Positions 36,432 through 45,054 of a stretch of 64,000 nucleotides of DNA are shown in pieces; positions within the stretch are counted from its first letter, which is position 1, and each line of letters starts with the position of its first letter. Below the pieces are notes generated by a model. It worked only from the letters and a program-made list of their open reading frames with translations. It was not told the DNA's origin and did no database searches. The DNA lies in the NCBI RefSeq assembly GCF_001905905.1, contig NZ_LIVT01000004.1:129969-193968 (forward strand), given 5' to 3'. This DNA is from Streptomyces sp. CB02366. GTDB taxonomy: Bacteria > Actinomycetota > Actinomycetes > Streptomycetales > Streptomycetaceae. The position numbers and the translations under genes were made by a program.

Positions 36432-39002
36432 GTGATCCGCACCGAAGCCCTGGACCGCCTGCCCGTCCGCACCGCCCTGCCCGCCCTGGAGCGCGCGCTC
36501 GACGACCGGGGCGTCGCCGTCCTGTGCGCCCCGCCCGGCACCGGGAAGACGACGCTCGTCCCCCTGGTGCTGGCCGGGCTGACCGGGGGCGGCCCGGTGC
36601 GCCGGGTGCTGGTGGCCGAGCCGCGCCGGATCGCCGCGCGGGCGGCGGCCCGGCGGATGGCCTGGCTGCTGGGCGAGCGTCCGGGCGAGCGGGTCGGCTT
36701 CACGGTGCGCGGCGAGCGCGTGTTGGGGCGGGGGACGGTGGTGGAGGTCGTGACCACCGGGGTACTGCTCCAGCGCCTCCAGCGGGACCAGGAGCTGGCC
36801 GGGGTGGACGCGGTGATCATCGACGAGTGCCACGAGCGGCATCTGGACGCGGACACGGCCGCCGCCTTCCTGCTGGACGTACGGGAGGCGATCCGGCCCG
36901 ATCTGCGGCTGGTGGCGGCGTCCGCGACGACCGACGCGGAGGGCTGGGCGCGGCTGCTGGGCGACGCCCCGGTCGTGGAGGCCGAGGGTGTGTCGTATCC
37001 CGTGGAGGTGGTCTGGGCGCCGCCCGCCCGGCCGGTGAGGCCTCCGCACGGGATGCGGGTCGATCCGGCGCTGCTGGCGCATGTGGCGGCGACCGTGCGG
37101 CGGGCCCTCGCGGAGCGGGAGGGGGACGTGCTCTGCTTCCTGCCCGGCGTCGGCGAGATCGGCCGGGTGGCGGGGCAGCTCGCCGGGGTGGACGCGGAGG
37201 TGCTCCAGGTGCACGGGCGGGCCCCGGCGGCCGTGCAGGACGCGGTGCTGGCCGGGTCCGCCGGGCGGCGGCGGGTGGTCCTGGCGACCTCGGTGGCGGA
37301 GTCGTCCCTGACGGTGCCGGGCGTCCGGGTCGTCGTCGACTCGGGCCTGGCCCGGGAGCCCCGTACCGACCATGCCCGGGGCCTGGGCGCCCTGACGACC
37401 GTGCGGGCCTCGCAGGCGGCGGGACGGCAGCGCGCGGGGCGGGCGGGCCGGGAGGCCCCGGGGGCGGTCTACCGGTGCTGGGACCGGGCCGAGGACGGGC
37501 GGCTCGCGCGCTTCCCGGCCCCGGAGATCCAGGTCGCCGACCTCGCCGCGTTCGCGCTCCAGGCGGCGTGCTGGGGCGACCCGGACGCCTCCTCGCTCGC
37601 CCTGCTGGACCCGCCCCCGGCCGGGGCGATGGGCGCGGCCCGGGAGGTGCTGGCGGCGGTCGGCGCGGTGGACGCGGAGGGCCGGGCCACCGGGCGCGGC
37701 GTACGGATGTCCCGGCTCGGCCTGCACCCCCGGCTGGCGCGGGCCCTCCTGGACGGCGCGGCGGAGGTGGGGGCGCGGCGGGCGGCGGAGGCGGTGGCGC
37801 TGCTGAGCGAGGAGCCGCCGAAGGAGTACGGGGACGATCTCGCGGCGGCGCTGCGGACGGCCCGCCGGGGCCGGGACGGGTACGCGGGCCGCTGGAAGCA
37901 GGAGGTGCGCCGGCTGGCGTCGTCGCTGGGCGCGGAGCCGGGGAGCGGTTCGGGTGCGGGGCCGGAAGGCGGTTCCGGCCGGGGCGCGGACCCCGGTCCG
38001 GGGGCGGGGGCCGCGGGGCTCTCCGACGACGCGGCCGTGGGACTCGTCGCCGCACTGGCGTTTCCCGAGCGGGTGGCGCGGGCGCGGGGCGACGGGGCGT
38101 TCCTGATGGTGTCGGGCACCGGCGCGGAGCTGCGGGCGGAGTCGCGGCTGCGCAGTGCCCCCTGGCTGGCCGTGGCGGTCGCGGACCGGCCCTCCCACGC
38201 GGCGTCGGCGCGGGTGCGGCTGGCGGCGGTGATCGGCGAGGAGACCGCGCTGGAGGCGGCCGGGGGGCTGCGGGTGCGGGGGGAGGAGGTCCGCTGGGCG
38301 GACGGCGACGTGGTGGCCCGGTCGGTGGACCGGCTGGGCGCGGTGGAACTGGCGGTACGGCCGCTGCGGCAGGCCCCCGCGGAACTGGTCCGCGAGGCCC
38401 TGGCGGAAGGGCTGCGGCGGGACGGGCTCGGGCTGCTGCGCTGGAACCGGGAGGCCGAGCAGCTGCGGTCGCGCCTGGCGTTCCTGCACCGGGTGCTGGG
38501 CCCGCCGTGGCCGGACGTGTCGGACGGGGCGCTGATGGCGGCCCCGGAGGCGTGGCTGGAGCCCGAGCTGTCGCGGGCGCGTCGGCGGGCGGACCTGGGC
38601 CGGATCGACGCGGGCCAGGCGCTGCGGCGGTTGCTGCCGTGGGCGACGGGCGAGGCGGCCCGGCTGGACGAGCTGGCGCCGGAGCGGATCGAGGTGCCGA
38701 GCGGATCCCGGATCAGGGTGGAGTACGGCGGGGAGCAGCCCGTCCTGGCGGTGAAGCTCCAGGAGGTGTTCGGGCTGGCCCGGACGCCCCGCGTGGCCGG
38801 GGTGCCGGTCCTGGTGCATCTGCTCTCCCCCGCCGGACGGCCCGCGGCGGTCACGGCGGACCTGGCGTCGTTCTGGCGGGACGGCTACCGGGCGGTCCGG
38901 GCGGAGCTGCGCGGCCGCTACCCGAAGCACCCGTGGCCGGAGGACCCCGCGACCGTGCCGGCGACGCGGTTCACCACGGCCCGCCTCAAGCGGCAGGGTT
39001 AG
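36432..39002 (+). CDS. hrpB: ATP-dependent helicase HrpB
   Basis: A DEAH/RHA-type helicase of 856 residues. Motif I CAPPGTGKTT (33-42), motif Ia VAEPRRIAARAAARRM, motif II IIDECHERH, motif III ASATTD and motif VI QRAGRAGR are present, followed by the HA2 region and the HrpB C-terminal domain ending PATRFTTARLKRQG. HrpB proteins are RNA helicases of unclear bacterial role. A Gly/Pro-rich linker of about 45 residues near 500 is an insertion compared with E. coli HrpB. The GTG at 36432 lies six bases after GACACT, so it may be leaderless. Confidence 0.93.
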   Translation: MIRTEALDRLPVRTALPALERALDDRGVAVLCAPPGTGKTTLVPLVLAGLTGGGPVRRVLVAEPRRIAARAAARRMAWLLGERPGERVGFTVRGERVLGRGTVVEVVTTGVLLQRLQRDQELAGVDAVIIDECHERHLDADTAAAFLLDVREAIRPDLRLVAASATTDAEGWARLLGDAPVVEAEGVSYPVEVVWAPPARPVRPPHGMRVDPALLAHVAATVRRALAEREGDVLCFLPGVGEIGRVAGQLAGVDAEVLQVHGRAPAAVQDAVLAGSAGRRRVVLATSVAESSLTVPGVRVVVDSGLAREPRTDHARGLGALTTVRASQAAGRQRAGRAGREAPGAVYRCWDRAEDGRLARFPAPEIQVADLAAFALQAACWGDPDASSLALLDPPPAGAMGAAREVLAAVGAVDAEGRATGRGVRMSRLGLHPRLARALLDGAAEVGARRAAEAVALLSEEPPKEYGDDLAAALRTARRGRDGYAGRWKQEVRRLASSLGAEPGSGSGAGPEGGSGRGADPGPGAGAAGLSDDAAVGLVAALAFPERVARARGDGAFLMVSGTGAELRAESRLRSAPWLAVAVADRPSHAASARVRLAAVIGEETALEAAGGLRVRGEEVRWADGDVVARSVDRLGAVELAVRPLRQAPAELVREALAEGLRRDGLGLLRWNREAEQLRSRLAFLHRVLGPPWPDVSDGALMAAPEAWLEPELSRARRRADLGRIDAGQALRRLLPWATGEAARLDELAPERIEVPSGSRIRVEYGGEQPVLAVKLQEVFGLARTPRVAGVPVLVHLLSPAGRPAAVTADLASFWRDGYRAVRAELRGRYPKHPWPEDPATVPATRFTTARLKRQG

Positions 39003-39058
39003 GGCCTGTCGTCACACTGCCGTCGCCGCCCGGCAGGTGGCAGTGTGACGGCAGGCCC
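39002..39058. terminator. Exceptionally long hairpin (20-bp stem) abutting the hrpB stop
   Basis: GGGCCTGTCGTCACACTGCC and GGCAGTGTGACGGCAGGCCC pair over 20 positions with one G-U. The stem starts in the hrpB stop codon. It fits a terminator but is far longer than needed. It may be a dispersed palindromic element. Confidence 0.75.
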
Positions 39059-39234
39059 CGGGGCGGTCGGTCCGCGGCGCCGCCGACCCGGCTGACAACC
39101 CGTCAGCACCGGGCGCCGTAGCGGCCGGGACGCGGGAGGAGAGCACGGCGGACAGCCCCTCGGCCCGGAGGCGAAGGGGCTGTGCGACCGCTGTGCGGGG
39201 CAGGGGCGCCGGAGCCAGGGCTCGGCGGCCTCGG

Positions 39235-41007
39235 TCAGGGCTTGGCGGCCTCGGAGGGCTCCGCCGCCGGGGGAGCCTGCGTCTCGGCGGGCGCCGGCTC
39301 CTCGGGGACCGGTTCCCGCGGCGCCTCGACGGTGAGCTCGATGACGAGCGAGGCCCCGCCCTCGGTGGTGAGGCGCAGCAGGTACGTGCCCTCCTCGCCG
39401 TCCGCGTGGATCTCCGGCAGGCGCAGCTTCCCCTCGGCGTCCGTGGTCAGGCCGGTGAGGGTGCGGACCGGCTTGCCCGCCGCGTCCTTGAAGTACGGGC
39501 CCTTGTCGTTGGCGACGGCGCCCGCGCGGTCCTCGACCATGGTGGCGGTGACGGCCACTCCGGCCGCGGCGGCGTCCTTGTAGGTGGCCTTGACCGTGAC
39601 GGGGTCCGCGAACTTCTCGCCGGGGGCGGCGACGAGCGCCTTGTCGTCGGTGCGGGCGACGGCGTCGGCCTGGCGGGCGGTGACCGTCGCCGCGTAGGCC
39701 AGGGTGCGCGGGCGGCCGGTGCCCGCGACGGCGGTCACGGTGAACTCCCCGGCCTTCTCGCCGGCGTGGAGCTGCGGTGCGGTGGCGGTGCCGTCCGCCC
39801 CGGTCCGTACCGTGACGGTCTTCCTGCCGCCGGCGAAGAGCGTGCCGGTGTCGCCGGTGACGGTGAAGGTGACGGGCACCTTGGCGAGCGGGGCGCCGAG
39901 CGCGTTGCGGGCGCGGACGGAGACCCGCTCGTCGAACGTCTGGCCCGCGGTGGCGCGCAGCGGGCCGGTGCCCGCGTTCTCCAGCGAGCCGAAGGTCTCG
40001 GCGGGCGGGGTCGGCTTGGGGGCGGGCGGTTTCGGGGCCGGGCTGGAGGAGTCTCCGCCGCCGGGCTTCGAGGGGGCCGGGCTCGGCTTGCCGCCCGGCT
40101 TGGACGGGGAGGGCTTCGGGCTCGGCGTCTCGCTCGGGCGGGAGTCGGCGCCCGGACGGGGGCCCGGGGTGGGGAGGGGGGTGCTCGGGGCGGTGGGCAG
40201 CGTGCCGGTGCCGTCGGGGACCTCGTGCGTACCGCGCTGGTAGTAGGAGAACCAGGAGCGGACCGTGTTCAGGTACTCCCTCGACCGGTTGTAGCTCAGC
40301 ACGGCCTGGTCGAGTTCGGCCCCGACGGCCAGGTCGCGGTCGTTGGCGCAGAGGTAGCGGCCGGCGGCGAGCGCCGCGTCATAGATGTTGTTGGGGTCCT
40401 TGCGGCCGTCGCCGTTGGCGTCCTGCCCCCAGGAGGCCCAGGTGGAGGGGATGAACTGCATCGGGCCGACCGCGCGGTCGTGGACCGCGTCGCCGTCGTA
40501 GGCCCCGCCGTCGGTGTCCTTGATCAGGGCGAAGCCCTGGCCGTTGAGGGCCGGCCCGAGGATGCGGGGGGTGGCGGTGCCGTTGGCGTCCACCCGGCCG
40601 CCGCGGGCCTGGCCGGACTCGACCTTGCCGATCGCCGCGAGGAGTTGCCAGGGCAGCCGGCAGGCGGGGTCGGTGGTCGCGACGGTCTGCTCGGCCTGCT
40701 TGTACGCGGCGAGGATCGTCGCCGGGATGCCCGCCTCCGCGCTACCGGCCGCCGGGAGGCTGCTGGACGAGCCGGGCTTGCCGGGCGTGACCAGGGGCGG
40801 AAGGTCGGTGTAGTAGGGCGAGTTGCCGGTCGCCGCGCCGTCGTTCCCGGCGCTCGCGGTGTCCTCGCCTGCGGCCTGCGGGTCGCCGCCGCCGACGGCC
40901 CCTTCGGCCGCGGGCGCCTGCGAGGCCGCGAGCGCCGCCACGGCGGCCGCCGCCACCGCGGTGGTCGTGGCCCCCTTGCGCAGACGTCGGCCGATGTGCG
41001 CTGCCAT
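39235..41007 (-). CDS. Secreted lytic transglycosylase with Ig-like domains
   Basis: A 590-residue exported protein. After a signal peptide (about 1-38), residues 85-270 form an SLT domain (LPWQLLAAIGKVESGQ with the catalytic Glu, HDRAVGPMQFIPSTWASWGQD, and AALAAGRYLC) that cleaves peptidoglycan glycan strands. A Pro/Ser/Lys linker of about 60 residues follows, then two immunoglobulin-like domains (VRARNALGAPLAKVPVTFTV and KATYKDAAAAGVAVTATMV) and an Ala/Pro/Glu tail. The Ig part may bind the wall or span it. The ATG at 41007 follows GGGAGGG. Confidence 0.88.
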   Translation of the reverse strand: MAAHIGRRLRKGATTTAVAAAAVAALAASQAPAAEGAVGGGDPQAAGEDTASAGNDGAATGNSPYYTDLPPLVTPGKPGSSSSLPAAGSAEAGIPATILAAYKQAEQTVATTDPACRLPWQLLAAIGKVESGQARGGRVDANGTATPRILGPALNGQGFALIKDTDGGAYDGDAVHDRAVGPMQFIPSTWASWGQDANGDGRKDPNNIYDAALAAGRYLCANDRDLAVGAELDQAVLSYNRSREYLNTVRSWFSYYQRGTHEVPDGTGTLPTAPSTPLPTPGPRPGADSRPSETPSPKPSPSKPGGKPSPAPSKPGGGDSSSPAPKPPAPKPTPPAETFGSLENAGTGPLRATAGQTFDERVSVRARNALGAPLAKVPVTFTVTGDTGTLFAGGRKTVTVRTGADGTATAPQLHAGEKAGEFTVTAVAGTGRPRTLAYAATVTARQADAVARTDDKALVAAPGEKFADPVTVKATYKDAAAAGVAVTATMVEDRAGAVANDKGPYFKDAAGKPVRTLTGLTTDAEGKLRLPEIHADGEEGTYLLRLTTEGGASLVIELTVEAPREPVPEEPAPAETQAPPAAEPSEAAKP

Positions 41008-41195
41008 ACGTTCCGGTCCCTCCCCCTCGAAGGCTGCTCGCGCTCCCCAGCGCAAGGACTTCAGCGACCCTACGGCAACTCGTGTCGCCGGGGCACCGAA
41101 CCCTGACCGCTTCTTACTGTTTTTTCACGTGGGCGGGCACACCTTGTCCGCTCGGCCCCCCAAGAGCGCCCGAACGGTCCCGCATACTTGCCGCC

Positions 41196-42146
41196 ATGCC
41201 GTTCACGCTCAGTCATGCCGCCGCCGTGCTCCCGGCGATCCGCCGGAACGGGACCGCCCGGTGGCCCCTGTTCCCCTCGGCGCTCGTCGCCGGTTCGTTC
41301 GCGCCGGACGTCACCTACTTCGCCGACACGGTGGTCCCCGGGGCGATGGAGTTCGGTGCGTTCACCCACACCTTCGTCGGGGTCGTCACGGTGAACGTGG
41401 CGATCGCCGCGGCGCTGGTCGCCGTGTGGGCACTTCTGCGGGAGCCGCTGGTGGCGCTGTTGCCGGTACGCGTACGGGGCCGCGTCCACGCCTTCGTCCG
41501 GGGGCAGCGGTGGACCCGGGCGTCGTTCGGGCCGTCCGCCTGGCTGTGGTTCGCGGTCTCCGGGGCGGTGGGCGCGGCCACGCATGTGGTGTGGGACGCG
41601 TTCACCCACCACAGCCGGTGGGGCACGGAACTGGTGCCGGTGCTCGGCCGCACCTTCGGCGGCTTCCCGGGGTACCAGTTGGCCCAGTACGGCAGTTCGG
41701 CCCTCGCCCTCGTGGCCATCGGCTGGTTCGCCGCCGACGGACTGCGGCGGACCGCTCCGGCCCCCGCGCCCGGGGAGGTCCCGGTGCTCGGCCGCCGCGA
41801 GCGGTGGGGCGCGCTCGGGCTGCTGGCCGTGTGCGTGGCGGCCGGCGTCACCCACCGGTGCCTGCGCTGGTACGCCTCCTTCGGCCGGGTGGAGTCCCCT
41901 CTCGACATCGTCCCCACGGCCTGCTTCGGCGCGGGGGCGGGGCTGGCGGCGGGACTGCTGTTGTACGGGGCGGGGGTGCGGCTGCTGCTGCGGAGGCGTG
42001 GACGGCGGCCGGTCACGGACGCCCCGAGGCCCGAGGCGCCCCTACCGCAGGAGCCCCGGACGGGCGGGCCCCGTGGCGAGGAGTCCGGTACGGAGGTTTC
42101 CCGTACGGGTGGGTCGCGCACCGGAGCGGCGGCCGGCGGGAGGTAG
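41196..42146 (+). CDS. DUF4184 family membrane protein
   Basis: A 316-residue protein starting MPFTLSHAAAVLP, the signature of DUF4184. SGAVGAATHVVWDAFTHHSRWGTELV is a conserved His/Asp motif shared with the YdjM-type membrane metal-dependent hydrolases, so it may be a membrane-bound metallo-hydrolase. About six hydrophobic helices are seen. The C-terminal 50 residues are a low-complexity Arg/Gly/Thr tail. CATACT seven bases before the ATG suggests a leaderless message. Function unknown. Confidence 0.85.
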   Translation: MPFTLSHAAAVLPAIRRNGTARWPLFPSALVAGSFAPDVTYFADTVVPGAMEFGAFTHTFVGVVTVNVAIAAALVAVWALLREPLVALLPVRVRGRVHAFVRGQRWTRASFGPSAWLWFAVSGAVGAATHVVWDAFTHHSRWGTELVPVLGRTFGGFPGYQLAQYGSSALALVAIGWFAADGLRRTAPAPAPGEVPVLGRRERWGALGLLAVCVAAGVTHRCLRWYASFGRVESPLDIVPTACFGAGAGLAAGLLLYGAGVRLLLRRRGRRPVTDAPRPEAPLPQEPRTGGPRGEESGTEVSRTGGSRTGAAAGGR

Positions 42147-42223
42147 GAACGGCGGCGGGGGGCGGTTCCGGAACCGGGACGCGGTTGCGGACCCGCCCCC
42201 CTGCCGCACGGGTGGCCGCTCGC

Positions 42224-44935
42224 TCAGTGAGCGGCGGACTCCCAGTCCGTGCCGACGCCGACCGACACGTCGAGCGGGGCGCGCAGTTCGACCGCGTGGG
42301 CCATCTCGTGGCGCACGATCTCCTCCACCCGCTTCCGCTCGCCCTCCGCGATCTCCAGGACGATTTCGTCGTGGACCTGGAGGAGCATGCGCGAGGTCAG
42401 TCCGGCCTCCCGCAGCGCCTTGTCCACCCGCAGCATCGCCACCTTCACGATGTCGGCGGCCGTGCCCTGGATCGGGGCGTTGAGCGCCATCCGCTCGGCG
42501 GCCTCGCGGCGCTGGCGGTTGTCGCTGTTCAGGTCGGGGAGGTAGCGGCGGCGGCCGAGGATCGTCTCCGTGTAGCCGGTGGCCCTGGCCTCCTCGACGA
42601 CCCGGTGGAGGTAGTCCCGTACCCCGCCGAACCGCTCGAAGTAGGTGTCCATCAGCACCCGGGCCTCGGCGGGGTCGATGTTCAGCTGCTGGGAGAGGCC
42701 GAAAGCGGAGAGGCCGTAGGCCAGGCCGTAGGACATGGCCTTGATCTTGCGGCGCATCTCCGCGTCGACCGCGTCCTTCTCGACGCCGAAGACCTGGGAG
42801 GCGACCGTGGTGTGCAGGTCCTCCCCGGAGGTGAACGCCTCGATCAGCCCGGCGTCCTCGGAGAGGTGCGCCATCACCCGCAGTTCGATCTGGCTGTAGT
42901 CCGCCGTCATCAGCGTCTCGAAGCCCTCGCCGACGACGAAGCCCCGGCGGATCGCCCGGCCCTCGTCGGTGCGGACGGGGATGTTCTGCAGGTTGGGCTC
43001 GGTGGAGGAGAGCCGGCCGGTCGCCGCCACCGTCTGGTTGAACGTGGTGTGGATGCGGCCGTCCGGGGCGATCGTCTTGATCAGTCCCTCGACGGTGACC
43101 CGCAGCTTCGCCTGTTCGCGGTGGCGCAGCATCAGGACCGGCAGCTCGTGCTCGGTCTGCGCGGCCAGCCAGGCCAGCGCGTCCGCGTCCGTCGTATAGC
43201 CCGTCTTGGTCTTCTTCGTCTTCGGCAGACCCAGCTCGCCGAAGAGGATCTCCTGGAGCTGCTTGGGCGAACCGAGGTTGAACTCGCGGCCGACCGCCGC
43301 GTGCGCCTCCTTCACCGCCTGCTGCACGGTCCCGGCGAACTGCTGCTCCATGGACTCCAGATGGGCCCGGTCGGCGGCGATCCCGTGCCGCTCCAGACGG
43401 GCCAGGAGGATCGAGGTCGGCAGCTCCATGTCGTGCAGCAGTTCCGCCGCGCCCACCTCCTCCAGTCGGACGGTGAACGCGTCGCCCAGGTCGAGCACGG
43501 CGCGCGCCTGCGCCATCAGGGCGTCCTGCTCGGCCCGGTCGTCCGCGCCGAAGGCCAGCTGCCCGTCGGAGGCGGCGGCCGGGGCCAGCTCGCGGCCCAG
43601 GTACTCCACGGCCAGCGCGTCCAGGGCGAAGGAACGGCGGCCCGGCTTCACCAGGTACGCGGCGAGCGCGGTGTCCATCGCCACGCCTTCGAGCTGCCAG
43701 CCCATCTCCGGGAGGACCCGCATCACGTTCTTCGCGTTGTGCAGCACCTTCGGACGGGCGGGGTCGGCGACCCAGGCGGCGAACGCCCGCTCGTCGGCCT
43801 CGTCCAGCTGCGTCGGGTCCAGCCAGGCGGCGGCCCCGTCGGCGGCGGCGAGCGCGACCTCGGTGACCGTGCCGGCCCCCAGCGACCAGGTGTCGACCGT
43901 CATGACGCCGAGCGGCTGCGCCCCGTGCTCCTCCAGCCAGGGGCCGACCTCGCCGGAGCCGAGCACGGCCCCGTCCAGCTCGATCCCGGCGGCGGGCGCG
44001 GGCGGCGCGGCCTCCGCCGCCCCCGGGTCGACGGAGAGCAGGCGCTCGCGCAGGCTCGGGTTGCGGATCTCCAGGAGGTCGAGGATGCCGGTGACCGCCG
44101 TGCGGTCGTAGGGGGCGCGCTCCAGCTCGGCCGGGGTCTTCGGCAGCTCCACGTCCCGGACCATCTCGGTCAGCACGCGGTTCATCTTCACCGCGTCCAG
44201 GTGGTCCCGGAGATTCTGCCCGGCCACGCCCTTGACCTCGTCGGCCCGCGCGATCAGCTCGTCGAAGGAGCCGAACTGGTTGATCCACTTCGCGGCGGTC
44301 TTCTCCCCCACCTTGGGAATGCTCGGGAGGTTGTCCGACGGGTCGCCGCGCAGGGCGGCGAAGTCCGGATACTGCCGCGGGGTGAGCCCGTACTTCTCCA
44401 CGACCTTCTCCGGGGTGAACCGGGTCAGCTCGGAGACCCCCTTGGTGGGGTACAGCACGGTCACGTTGTCCGTGATCAGCTGGAAGGAGTCCCGGTCGCC
44501 GGTGACGATCAGCACCTCGAACCCGGCCTCCTCGGCCTGGGTCGCCAGGGTCGCGATGACGTCGTCCGCCTCGAACCCGTCCACCGCGAACCGGTCCGCG
44601 CGCATCGCGTCCAGCAGCTCCCCGATCAGCTCGACCTGCCCCTTGAACTCGTCGGGGGTCTTGGAGCGGTTCGCCTTGTACTCCGGGAACTCCTGGGACC
44701 GCCACGTCTTGCGGGACACGTCGAACGCGACCGCGAAGTGCGTGGGCGCCTCGTCACGCAAGGTGTTCGCCAGCATCGACATGAAGCCGTACACGGCGTT
44801 CGTCGGCTGCCCCACCGCCGTCGTGAAATTCTCCGCGGGCAGGGCGAAGAACGCCCGGTACGCCAGGGAGTGCCCGTCCATGAGGAGCAGGCGCGGTCGG
44901 TTGTCTGCCGTCTTCTTCGATGCCGTCTCAGCCAC
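42224..44935 (-). CDS. polA: DNA polymerase I (proofreading residues apparently lost)
   Basis: Pol I fills repair gaps and removes RNA primers. The 903 residues have an N-terminal 5'-3' nuclease domain (LLLMDGHSLAYRAFFAL, EADDVIATLA, VTGDRDSFQL, RGDPSDNLPSIPKVGEKTAAKWI) and a C-terminal polymerase A domain (TADYSQIELRVMAHLS, RRKIKAMSYGLAYG, QGTAADIVKVAM, LQVHDEIVLE). The middle exonuclease fold lacks the usual acidic set: VDTWSLGAG replaces the D-x-E motif and the Asp of NxKYD is absent. Proofreading is therefore probably missing, as in other actinobacterial and Thermus enzymes. The GTG at 44935 sits seven bases after CAGGAT, giving a leaderless message. Confidence 0.96.
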   Translation of the reverse strand: MAETASKKTADNRPRLLLMDGHSLAYRAFFALPAENFTTAVGQPTNAVYGFMSMLANTLRDEAPTHFAVAFDVSRKTWRSQEFPEYKANRSKTPDEFKGQVELIGELLDAMRADRFAVDGFEADDVIATLATQAEEAGFEVLIVTGDRDSFQLITDNVTVLYPTKGVSELTRFTPEKVVEKYGLTPRQYPDFAALRGDPSDNLPSIPKVGEKTAAKWINQFGSFDELIARADEVKGVAGQNLRDHLDAVKMNRVLTEMVRDVELPKTPAELERAPYDRTAVTGILDLLEIRNPSLRERLLSVDPGAAEAAPPAPAAGIELDGAVLGSGEVGPWLEEHGAQPLGVMTVDTWSLGAGTVTEVALAAADGAAAWLDPTQLDEADERAFAAWVADPARPKVLHNAKNVMRVLPEMGWQLEGVAMDTALAAYLVKPGRRSFALDALAVEYLGRELAPAAASDGQLAFGADDRAEQDALMAQARAVLDLGDAFTVRLEEVGAAELLHDMELPTSILLARLERHGIAADRAHLESMEQQFAGTVQQAVKEAHAAVGREFNLGSPKQLQEILFGELGLPKTKKTKTGYTTDADALAWLAAQTEHELPVLMLRHREQAKLRVTVEGLIKTIAPDGRIHTTFNQTVAATGRLSSTEPNLQNIPVRTDEGRAIRRGFVVGEGFETLMTADYSQIELRVMAHLSEDAGLIEAFTSGEDLHTTVASQVFGVEKDAVDAEMRRKIKAMSYGLAYGLSAFGLSQQLNIDPAEARVLMDTYFERFGGVRDYLHRVVEEARATGYTETILGRRRYLPDLNSDNRQRREAAERMALNAPIQGTAADIVKVAMLRVDKALREAGLTSRMLLQVHDEIVLEIAEGERKRVEEIVRHEMAHAVELRAPLDVSVGVGTDWESAAH

Positions 44936-45054
44936 GCCCCCGATCCTGCCACGGTCCACTGACAATCCGGGCCTCCACGGCCCTGCGGGGCCGTGACAGG
45001 ATCGGTGGAGAGGACACAGACCCGTGGAAGAAGCGCTCGAAGGGGAGCAGCATC

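Noticed and set aside
40823..44962. 1379-codon open frame on the plus strand opposite polA
   Set aside because: Antisense to polA, low-complexity, no motif.
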